This document shows positions 50,201-58,100 of a stretch of 64,000 nucleotides of DNA, one piece after another. The translations under genes were made by a program, and so were the position numbers. Source of the DNA: Acanthaster planci. Lineage: Eukaryota; Echinodermata; Asteroidea; Valvatida; Acanthasteridae. Each line of letters starts with the position of its first letter. The first letter of the stretch is position 1. The notes under the pieces were generated by a model. The model made no database searches. It worked only from the letters and a program-made list of their open reading frames with translations, and was not told the DNA's origin. Location of the stretch: assembly GCF_001949145.1 (NCBI RefSeq), contig NW_019091490.1:1057447-1121446 (forward strand). Reading direction: 5' to 3'.

Positions 50201-51339
50201 GTTGGTTCCTATGCAGTAGCAGTGGACCGAGCCCACCCACACAGGCAGACCCGTGAACCAGCTTTCGTCTGTCACTGTATTTCAGGTTTCTGTGAAGCAG
50301 TCCAGCGGAAAAGTACAGTCCACGTGAACACCATTGTGGAAGCTTGAAATCCAACCCACTCAGGGTTTGTCTTCCTTGTTGTGTTTTGAACTCTAGGCAT
50401 TGTAAAAGATCAAAATCAAACGGGGAATTTTTCACTTCCTTAATATAGATTTTTTGATAAATGTTACAGGCACCTTGATTCCTAGAATTGACTAGATGGG
50501 TGCATGTACTGTTTGCTTAAACCCGTAGCATCATGGACCATGGACCATACATGTATGCAATAACACGTGAAGGGTCTGTGCAATACATTTATTACCACAG
50601 CCTTTGAAAATACACCTCCGTGTTTCAACTCACTAACCTTGTATTGAACTTTTATTTTGCTATTTTATTTGAATTTTTGATGGCTTTTTTTCGGGCTGAG
50701 AATTCCCATATTCATGAGTAGTTAAGCTATTCATCTCAGAGAGAAGACCGCTACAATGCATTTGTTTGTGCACAAAAAAGGTGGGGATTTTGATGAATTG
50801 CTTTCCCACCTGTAAAATTCCCTTTCCTTTGGTGATGTACTGGTACTCTGGTGTGAGTTTGTGGCAGTAACCCAACAAGCAAGCCTTTGTCATCAATGTT
50901 TTCAATGAGCAAATGTTACATGTAGGTTGAACGTGTGAATGGAATAAGCAAAGAAGGGGAATAGTCTTCCCTGAATGACATCACACCAACAGCGCCCCCA
51001 GTTGTCTGCAAAAGCATGACCAAATTAAGATGTCAAGTGCTCGTCTTGATACACTCACCCAAACTAGATGTCGGATATTTTAACTTGTCTGACATTAATT
51101 CAAAGAAGAGTGTGAATTTGCAAACTAGATGTCGGATATTTTAACTTGTCTGACATTAATTCAAAGAAGAGTGTGAATTTGCACAAAAAGTGTGTCTAAG
51201 AAAGATGAATCGCCCGGACACTTTAATTATATATATTTCTATTGCTTCATTTGCTTTTTAATTTTAGCTGGAGTTAGGCGAAGTCGATGTGCGGTTAACA
51301 TCATTCAAAGGCTGCTGGGTGCAACGCTACTACAGGTAG
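38256..51339 (+). CDS. Small secreted six-cysteine protein, three exons, family uncharacterised
   Basis: Exons 38256-38408, 39756-39893 and 51268-51339 (all phase 0; donors TTT|gtaagt and GAG|gtaggt; acceptors gcccag and attttag) give 120 residues. A hydrophobic run (AVVVVLVFLVFTEYFIVG) is a signal peptide; the mature part starts near QRVLYEY. It has six cysteines, in LRQCEQ, AECSQ, IRCGR, RMCIA, PDCYQEL and FKGCWVQ, enough for three disulfides. The last exon reads LELGEVDVRLTSFKGC, and I associate ELY-H-LExGExDVRLxSFKGC with a short conserved secreted protein family of animals whose name I do not recall. An upstream in-frame ATG at 38181 would place 25 charged residues before the signal, so 38256 is preferred. 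Intron 2 (11.4 kb) carries two GPCR genes on the other strand. Function unknown. Confidence 0.78.
39239..39595. mobile_element. Inverted-repeat element in intron 1 of the small secreted gene
   Basis: The left end, tatatgttacgccccaacta then agcatcagtcccaac (39249-39285), returns in inverse at the right as gttgggactgatgct then agttggggcgtaacatata (39549-39583). The inverted ends are about 37 bp, and the interior also repeats a gtgctgta-tgggctggccc block. No coding sequence; MITE-like. Confidence 0.75.
42071..42270. repeat. 50-bp tandem repeat, about four copies
   Basis: Units beginning aagggaactaaccgactctc start at 42071, 42121, 42171 and 42222, with only scattered single-base changes. It lies just 3' of the first GPCR gene. 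Confidence 0.92.
42568..43566 (-). CDS. Orphan class A (rhodopsin-type) GPCR, copy 1
   Basis: Single exon, 332 residues, seven hydrophobic segments. Landmarks: GNSLAIYVLA (TM1), NQSLIDL with the TM2 aspartate, FERY at the end of TM3 (E-R-Y instead of D-R-Y), LPWVLGYLLP (TM4), LDYILPLTLMVIAYVRI (TM5), FSLLWLPNQ (TM6) and NPFIYTFQYHQFREGLGRA (TM7 and helix 8). A cysteine before TM3 (FVCYVW) and one in loop 2 (GRCHLRHF) can form the usual disulfide. A cysteine after helix 8 (IPCLARF) may be palmitoylated. The general look is that of peptide-type receptors, but the ligand is unknown. The N-terminus is short and has no N-glycosylation sequon. It lies inside intron 2 of the small secreted gene, antisense to it. 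Confidence 0.93.
   Translation of the reverse strand: MTATGPPPVPDEVPLTLAVKIVYSSIAALGITGNSLAIYVLASMVISRRGNTNILLVNQSLIDLVTSMFLVLCYLVPGQRPPAATPFWRAFVCYVWNSKYLFWAMTVTSIFNLLLLTFERYFATLHPIRYHNSRCLAWPKSLLLAMLPWVLGYLLPIYKLMGHYLDDRGRCHLRHFQSLPVKITYSVLILVLDYILPLTLMVIAYVRICRALWATTITGSPPTEQTPILPKGELRNHPARRNVIKTLVTVCGVFSLLWLPNQLAYFYYNIEDVHLNEDFFAFSISFAFLNMCVNPFIYTFQYHQFREGLGRAIPCLARFKILRIPQTNTVTP
43635..43775. repeat. 22-bp minisatellite upstream of GPCR copy 1
   Basis: Six to seven units of acctggacaggtgcatgtac plus ag, with small variants. It starts about 70 bases upstream of the GPCR start codon, where a promoter or 5' UTR would be expected. Confidence 0.92.
43850..44190. repeat. Degenerate 20-bp minisatellite (GTGTAGACTCA type), left array
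   Basis: Imperfect repeats of agtgtagactcacaaagctc, more diverged than the matching array at 49265-49830 upstream of GPCR copy 2. The corresponding position supports one ancestral array carried along in the duplication. Confidence 0.85.
44505..44651. repeat. Duplicated segment, first copy (pair with 46012-46157)
   Basis: About 130 bases, including agtatgttgcagtgggctgt and gcaaattgatgtgcagttca, recur in direct orientation about 1.5 kb downstream at high identity. It is non-coding and of unknown origin. Confidence 0.88.
46012..46157. repeat. Duplicated segment, second copy (pair with 44505-44651)
   Basis: Nearly identical to the first copy over about 130 bases, ending at ttttctgctctgca. The flanks are unrelated. 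Confidence 0.88.
46528..47060. mobile_element. TTAA-end element copy 1 (piggyBac-like MITE), right end missing
   Basis: It starts ttaaccacttcgtgctgg and shares many blocks with 59028-59749: cgaaatcgga, cttgtaacaaa, gctaatctggccc, ttacaaggca-caggcctggctga, gtccagtaaatgaag. The expected right end (inverse of ttaaccacttcg) is not seen; foldback element copy 3 begins just after, so it is truncated. Confidence 0.75.
47089..47435. mobile_element. Palindromic foldback element, copy 3
   Basis: The closest relative of copy 1: shared ttctttaaattcacgtgaac, ggcattct-catactaaagcc, gaagggcacaaa-gaacca and gtaactcagtgtaccagatt. The right-most arm is partly lost. Inverse pairing of left and right halves is still clear. 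Confidence 0.8.
48127..49131 (-). CDS. Orphan class A (rhodopsin-type) GPCR, copy 2
   Basis: Single exon, 334 residues, a clear paralogue of copy 1 in the same orientation 5.56 kb away. Landmarks: GNSLVIYVLACKIVSRRGNT, NQSLIDLVASVF, FERYYATLHPIRY, LPWTLGYLL, VLDYILPLTLMVIAYVRIY, FFLLWLPNQLAYLYY and NPFIYTFQYHQFREGLGRA. The last 39 or so residues are identical to copy 1, while the loops, especially loops 2 and 3, differ (loop 3 here has an extra STQRGDAH stretch). Cysteines for the TM3-loop 2 disulfide are kept (FVCYVW, QKCKLKHF). Same ERY variant; ligand unknown. Confidence 0.93.
   Translation of the reverse strand: MMATVPTPELDDVPLTLAVKIVYSSIAFLGIVGNSLVIYVLACKIVSRRGNTNILLVNQSLIDLVASVFLVLCYLVPGQRPPANTPVQRAFVCYVWNPKYPFWATTLASTFNLLLLTFERYYATLHPIRYRNSRFLAWPRSLLLATLPWTLGYLLQCKTLIVHYLDKHQKCKLKHFNHVTGIAYSVTVLVLDYILPLTLMVIAYVRIYKVLQANRATGDTPNERTPILRLSTQRGDAHNHPARWNILKTLVTVCGIFFLLWLPNQLAYLYYIVNSVHLNKDLYAVSISIAFLNMCVNPFIYTFQYHQFREGLGRAIPCLARFKILRIPQARNIY
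49265..49830. repeat. 20-bp minisatellite (GTGTAGACTCGCAAAGCTCA), right array
   Basis: More than 20 units of gtgtagactcgcaaagctca with variants. From about 49560 a higher-order unit of about 66 bases repeats almost exactly (cacaaagctcagtgcagact, then caatgtagactcaaaactaa), showing recent array expansion. It lies about 130 bases upstream of the GPCR copy 2 start. Confidence 0.92.
51060..51181. repeat. Perfect 61-bp tandem duplication
   Basis: caaactagatgtcggatatt and the following 41 bases occur twice in a row without a mismatch, ending about 90 bases before the last exon of the small secreted gene, so close to its branch-point region. Confidence 0.93.
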
Positions 51340-54300
51340 CAGGTTCCCTGCTTTGCTCGAGGCCGTTCACTGATCTCCCCCGTAACACCGGAGGAAATGG
51401 ATGAAATTGTGCCAGCGTTGGGCACCTGTTGAAATGGAGCGCTTCACAGGAGGAAATGGATGACATTGTGTCAGCGTTGGGCACCTGTTGAAATGGAGCA
51501 CTTCCACCAGGCGAGATTAATAGTCCATTCAGTCCGGTGTGGTAAGAGTGCTCTCTGCAAGACATGTCTGTGTAAGCCAAAACTGTTTTTTTTTTTTTTT
51601 CAAGGCTCGTTCATACTTCACGCAAATGTGAATGCGAATGTAAAGATGTCAGATCAAATAATCACCCTGTGACTTTGCAAAAGTTGAACACATTTCAACT
51701 TGAGTGACATTTTGCTGTCAGACTGTCAGATTCACTTTGGCATTCACCCGAAGTCTAATCCGGCCTTGAGTCAGTTTCCATGTACACGTATGCATGTCCA
51801 AGGTTAAAATCCGTTCATGGTCGTGTTTGTACATGTTGTCCTGTGTTAATGTATTCAAGGATGCTGGCTGTTCCACTTGTTTCCTGTAGGTGTACACCCA
51901 CAGACTTTATATAAAAAATCTTGACCTGTCATGCCCTTTATAGTCGACTCTCCCACAAAAATGTCAGAGAGGTCACCAACGGCCATCTTACCATGCCAAA
52001 TACAAAGGTACGTGTAATACCGGTACAAAGGGCCTGTTTGTTTTACGTGGATCGCGATCGCTGATCCGGGGCTGGTTTGCTCTATCCATTAGGCGAGTTC
52101 TGGTGTCACTGAACCAATGCCGGATTACTGATCACGATCAGTAAGCCTTTGTGAATCAGATTTCATTCGTGACATCAGTAGTTACCGTGGTGAGCCAGCC
52201 CATCACCTTTGTATTCGATATGGTAACACAGCAGGCATGCAATTTTTCCTCGGATCATCTGATTTCCTCTCATGCCATTGAAAATTGAAAAACGCCGTTC
52301 AAAGTCTCCCAGAGATTGGAGTTTCTTTGCTTTTTTGTGGAAGTCCAAGTTGCATGCCTGACATTGCCACCAGTGGCTTCATTGGGTAGAAGGGCATTGC
52401 AAGTGTAATCCGTGAACCAGAGTCAATATTTCCACTTGGGCATGCATCTGTGTAATGACGACAAGCATTGGCATTCCCAGGATACTTCTAGAGGGGAGGG
52501 GGAAGGGGAGGGGCAACCACTTTTCTGGGGAGGGGGGTTCAGTTTTGCGGCTTTTTAAAGCAAATTGGTGACGTTTATCTCTTCACTCACCCATTTTTCA
52601 TCTTTCAAGCTGTTTATTTTCCCGGGGGGAGGGGAGGAGTGGCGAGGAGGGAACCGCATTCCCCCCGCAATGGTCATAATAGAAAATTTTGAGTTTCCAA
52701 GATGTGAAATCAATCAGCCACTGTCCTTGGGTAGAATGGTTGGCAGGCAGAGGAAGTCAAGAGTTGGACAGGATGCAATCCTGTTAAATATCAGCTCAGA
52801 TTTAATACCTTCCTGTTTCCTACTCTCCTACTTGTCAAAATACTAATTAAATGTGCAGTACACGTATATACATGCGAGGCCAACTTTGGAAAGAACTTCC
52901 AAGCAACTCCAAATTGTAAGAGAAATACGGCTGGCATACGTACACCCTGGCGGGAAGAATGCATCGTTATGATGCATTGGAGTTAGAGGACCACGAACTT
53001 CCCTTTGGATTGTTCCAACTAAAATTGAATACTTTTGATTCTTCCAACTTAGATTGAAAAAGTGAAATTAATTCTGCAATAAACATTCCATTACTTACAA
53101 TAATTAACCAGCCTTTGCACTTCACACTGCAAATCTTCGTGTATTTCTTAAAATCCAGACAGGTCTGTAGGTTTCACTCTGGAATCAACAAAATGAGCTT
53201 GAATATCTTACACAGTCCGCGTTATTGTAGAAGAGACCATAAAGAACTGTTTACATGTATGTACATTTACTTTAAGCTATTCCTTTTTTTCTAGTGGACC
53301 AAATGTACCTAATTCTGAGACTTTTACTACTCTGTGTACAAGTACCATCAAAACAAAGTTTGTTGAGGAGCATTTACAAATCATGATTGTTCCCTAACAG
53401 TGATGGCTTGACTTGGTATGCAATGTATACATTTACAGTTGTTATTTCTTTGGGAGACACTGTTGTCCTGTGCCAAGGACGTTGTTGAGGGTAGTTGAAA
53501 CTTATTATAAATAAAGGCCCCCCTTCAGGTTTCTGGACAACTCCAGTAATGTGACTGTTTGGTGCGCCATCTGGAATCCTGCGCAAGTTCCATTGCACTC
53601 CATCCTCAGTTGATTTGCCTTTGAATGAAATCAGTTCATGGGATAAATCGGCTCAGGAGGAAGTACGATAAATTTGTGCTGGAGCCAAGATTGCTGTAAA
53701 CACGAAAAATGGAAGCAAGGAATATTGAGTCTTACCAAAATCAAACACTGGGAAAAAAAGAACCTTCCCTCATGTTATATTACGTAGCAGGCTAATGTAT
53801 ACCCTCAAATCTATGTACTATATATACGTGAATGATGAATTGTAAATAAACAACTGAGATCTTCCTGAATACTGCAGAACTCTCGATATTACAGTGGAAA
53901 ACATAAGCTTCATCGGACTGAGAGCCTAAAGATTGAATCTGAAATATTCCAAGACCAGAAGCCGATTTCACAAAACTTTTAAGCAACGACATAACATAAC
54001 CCATGCCTCACTTTATTGTGCACCAAATTAAAAATGAAGAACAATTTCACAAAACTTAACATGGCGTACATGTGACTTATGCAGTCATTCAAGGTGATGC
54101 GAGTTGCACCAACGCGAAAATTGATGATTTCACCAACTCTTGGTGTGTGTTCAGGGCTTATCACTGCTGAATTTAACATGGTTTGTATGAGAAATGCACA
54201 ACTTTGTTTAAGAATGTAATGAAGAACTTTGAAATTTATGTCTGGTTCTGACAAAGAAAAGACGAAAACTTCAAAATGGTAGTTGGAGGTGATTTGACGA

Positions 54301-54863
54301 CTGCTTAACCGCTGCGCTACGGAGGACTGCGACTACCACACCAGGCTGGACAAAGCCCTCCATTCAGGGCATACCACGGCCCAGCAGTCGCGGTCAAAAT
54401 AATCCAGCCGTGAAGGGGTTAAACACTGCAACGGAACTGGCATTGTAAAAGCTGTGTCTTTGTCCATGTCCTTTGTCCTAATCAAGGCGTTGTGCAGCTA
54501 AGCAACGTATTGTGAAATCAAACGCAAGCATATTGCGCAGCAAGAAATTTGTGACGCCAGGTTTACACATGGCTTAAGGTTGCGCCACGTTTTGTGAAAT
54601 CGGCCGCAGGTTTACAAAGCAGGTATCAGAAATTGATTTCGGATTCACTGATCCTCGTGGTCAGTAAGGACATGTCAAATGTTGTCAAAATCGGACCCAT
54701 ATTTTTGGGCTACAAGAAGTCCATTCGGCAATGCAACATCTTGGACTTTTTACACTGATATTTTAGACGGTCATACACTTACTTGAATCAATTCTTTGCT
54801 TCACATTTCTCTTGTCATAAATGGTGCCTGAGATGAAAATAATTACCAGTTGGTTTCTGTATC
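51340..54863. other. 3' UTR of the small secreted gene and intergenic region to SMC2
   Basis: Just past the stop codon, a 59-bp unit (gaggaaatggatga ... gttgaaatggagc) occurs twice, at 51391 and 51450, probably in the 3' UTR. Further on is an element with inverted ends at 53959-54605. No coding sequence is supported. This gene and SMC2 converge. Confidence 0.65.
53959..54605. mobile_element. Element with GGCCGATTTCACAAAAC inverted ends
   Basis: aagccgatttcacaaaactt (53959-53978) is matched in inverse by gttttgtgaaatcggcc (54588-54604). The interior is non-coding. On the minus strand near 54310-54330, gtagcgcagcggttaag resembles a tRNA A box, so part of the interior may be SINE-derived, though no proper B box follows at normal spacing. 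Confidence 0.5.
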
Positions 54864-55121
54864 TCACTGGGCCAGTTCCATCAGCGGCTCCACCCTGGCT
54901 CTCTTGGCCCCGCCTGTCTGCTTCTTGGCTGTTCCTTTCCCCCTGCCGACGCCCCCTCCAGACACGCTCCCGCCGGAACCGGAGCGGCCTGGGCCGGCCG
55001 TCGAGGAAGAGGAGGGGCTCTGTGCGTAACGGGTCACGCAGGAGACGCCGTCCACAAACTTGGTCTTGAAGAGGACGTTTGCGTTGTTGAACATGCCGTC
55101 CTTGAGCGACACCACGATGAA
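54864..55121 (-). CDS. SMC2: SMC2 last coding exon with a Ser/Gly-rich tail
   Basis: 86 codons including the stop; phase 0 acceptor accag|TTC. It encodes [20 protein letters not shown] and KFVDGVSCV, which are conserved, then about 45 residues rich in Ser, Gly and later Lys/Arg ([20 protein letters not shown]) ending LMELAQ. Confidence 0.93.
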   Translation of the reverse strand, partial: FIVVSLKDGMFNNANVLFKTKFVDGVSCVTRYAQSPSSSSTAGPGRSGSGGSVSGGGVGRGKGTAKKQTGGAKRARVEPLMELAQ

Positions 55122-58100
55122 CTGGTTTGAATTGATTAAAAAAATATCATGAAGACAGGGCTTACTTATATGTAGATATCTGTTCAAAAAAGGGTCAAAT
55201 AACACTCTTAAATATTGTGATTTGAGCCCTCTTTAAAACAACTTTTCACAACTCCTTCACATCTCTACAGTACAGAGACAGATTTGATTGAAATTTGGTA
55301 TACGCAAAGACATTTACCCTAAGTATCGTTCACTGTTTATTCCAAGTAAGCAGAGTGTTTTAAAATCATTGACACTGGCCAGAAACCCACAAAGATCCTT
55401 CAAAATCCAGCACCAACTTTTACAGAAGTTTTCAGAATTGTTATGGGTGAAACTCGCCCTCTAGGAATTTACTCTTTGTGGGGTTTCGTGCTTGAAAATA
55501 ACCACTGCAGAAAGTGTTCCTTTGGAGCATTTTAACATGAAAATATTTCCTCAACCACCTAAATCCAACACAGCGCAGTCTAGCGACAGCAAACTCTATC
55601 TCTGTGATGGGACCTAGAGCCCTTGGGGGCTAAGTCCATCAAAAGAAGGCAAAGCGTGATACTCGGAGGAAATAGACTTCTGGCGATTCTGCGGCCTACC
55701 TGGGAGTGCTTGAAGTGGGTGCGAAGCATCTGGCCGATGTTCTGGGTGTGGGACAGATCCAACGCCGCGTCCACCTCGTCCAGGATGTACAGGGGCGCCG
55801 GTTTGAAGAGCAGCAAGGAGAGGATGAGGGAGAGAGCCACCAACGACCTAGGAGAAACAATGAGGAGAAACTAAATGGCCAGCTCCTTGGCGTATCATGG
55901 GGATTATCAATGCTGAGCCCCAAGGATGGCCACACTGAAAAATAATGTTGTTACAGCGCATTATCAAATCCTTGTAATTTCATATGGGTGATTGATTTGT
56001 ATTGAAAAACAGAATGCTGAAGTTACTTTTGCTTTAAAGGGAAAGATATGTTCTAAATCAACCTCACATCTGAAGAAAAACGGACATCTTTTGCTTTGGT
56101 TGTAGAAATTACAAAATGAGATTTTTATTCCTATTCATAAATTGAACAAAAAATTTACCTCTGGCCACCGCTCAACTCAGACAAGCTCTCCTTCCACACG
56201 TCACCGAAGGCAACCTTCACTTCTAACCCGTCCAGAATGGAATGGCCCTCGACGGGCTGCAGCTTAGCTTGAGTGCCGGGCAGGAGGGTGGAGAAGATCG
56301 AACCAAAGTCCTGAGGGAGGGGTGGTCACAGAAAGAAACTGTTTCAATACAAGAGCAATGTGTGCGCGGCACGACATTCGCACTGTGATTCAGGGACACA
56401 AGCAGTGTTGCAGTCACGTCCTCTTGAGACTCTCCAAGTAAACTGTATTTGTATAACACCTGCGTATATCCCTGATTGGTGGATCGTCGCTCACATGTCA
56501 CTGAATTATTCGTTATATTAAACGGTACCCATTGAATAGAACGTCATTTCATTTGACTGGTTCCCAACCCCATTTATATCTCATTCTCAGTAGGAAAGAG
56601 CCAAATAATGTAGGGCTGGTGACCAGTCTAACTTTGCACGGTTCTAACAGTGGGTGGCACACAAATCTGGTCCGGTCACAAAATGACGGACGTCAAGACA
56701 CGAGCAGGACCTTTTGCTCTGACCGAAGAGGATTTATGCAGGTATTGCATCAAACAAATAATAGATGTTTCCCATTAATTCTGTGCAATAGTAAAACAAC
56801 TTTATTGGGTGACAGATGAAAATGTATCGCCTCGTGGAATGGAACATCTGCCACCTCATAAAATTACTCTCAGCACTGCGCTGCGGCACACCAGCTTCCA
56901 AAGACCCACCTTGTTGACCTGTGCCCAGGCCTTCTTGAGGGCTTCGTTCTTCTTCTCGTCCAGCTCCTGGATGGTGGCCATGATCTTTTTCTTGTCGTTC
57001 TCCACGATGCGCTTCTTCTTCATCAAGTCGTTGTACTTTTTGGCACGGTAAGCAAATAAAAATCAGGGCACGGTGACTTTTGACGTCGAGGGTGCAATTT
57101 CCCTCAAGCCATCTGATTGGAGGCCGTCCATCAAAAGGACCCACTAACTTCTGGCCCGAGACTTTTTCTCCGTCCAGCAACGCTGTGTTTTAACAGTTCT
57201 TCAAAATGTCGTCGACGTCTTTTTTATATCCATACTGAGGAGAGGGTTCTTCATGGATTGAAGCCAGCTTGATATTCTGGCTTTGAATGATTTGTATTTC
57301 TGGATAAACATACCACTCTTCTGGTTAATTGCAATAGTGAGGACTCAGATAACGGTATGCACATGGCACGCGCATTTACAGAGGACTTTTTAAGGCATTT
57401 TCCTGAGTTTTGCTAACAACAAAAACGTTGCAAATTTTATATTTCACAAAAGCATCCAGGCAGGTGAAAACTGCACAACAAGATGGTGCTAGATATTGTG
57501 CTAAAAAACCAGCTTGATGGTTTTTCCAAACAGAGTGACCACACGCAGAATACTTTTACCAATAGATGTGTTGTGGTTCAAGGTTCATGCAGTACGAGTG
57601 TAACCGTTTAAGAGAATAACCGTCAAGTCGCAGCCTTAACAGCCCGGTTCATCTCACCTTCTCCTCGGCCTTGCTCAGCATGTTCATGGCCCGCATGTTG
57701 ACGTTACGGCTCAGCTTCTCTTTAGTCTCCTGCAGCTTCTGCAGGCGGCGGGCCACCTCCCGCGGCTCCGTGTTGCTGAAGTCGTAGGCCGTGTTGGGCT
57801 GGCCAAAGTACTGCTTCTCGGTAGCAATCCACTCGTACTTGGTCATCAAGGTTTCCACCTGCAGGTCCAAGATGAAAAAAAACAAACAAAAATTATGTGT
57901 TGTTTGATGTTCTGTTCGCAAGTACAAGTATGCGTTCGGATCAATCTCTTAGGGGAAAAACTGTTGGCTCTGAGAAGGGCTTGGTGAGACAGATCTTTCA
58001 AGACCAACACTGCAGAGTTGGGTTTTCGGAAGCACTCTGGTAGAATTGGGTCCCAATGAGACACAGTTACTGACTAGGAAGCATTGTCTCGAAGCAGAAA

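Larger units (their letters stand above)
39894..51267 (+). other. Intron 2 of the small secreted gene (host intron)
   Basis: An 11.4 kb intron holding two minus-strand GPCR genes, their upstream minisatellites, a TTAA-end element, foldback element copy 3 and several short duplications. Stretches not listed separately (39.9-42.0 kb, 45.0-46.0 kb, 47.7-48.1 kb, 49.85-51.05 kb) show only AT-rich sequence and TACATGTA runs. Confidence 0.7.

Noticed and set aside
54300-54330. Possible tRNA gene on the minus strand
   Set aside because: Only the A-box part matches; there is no normal B box, anticodon arm or acceptor stem.
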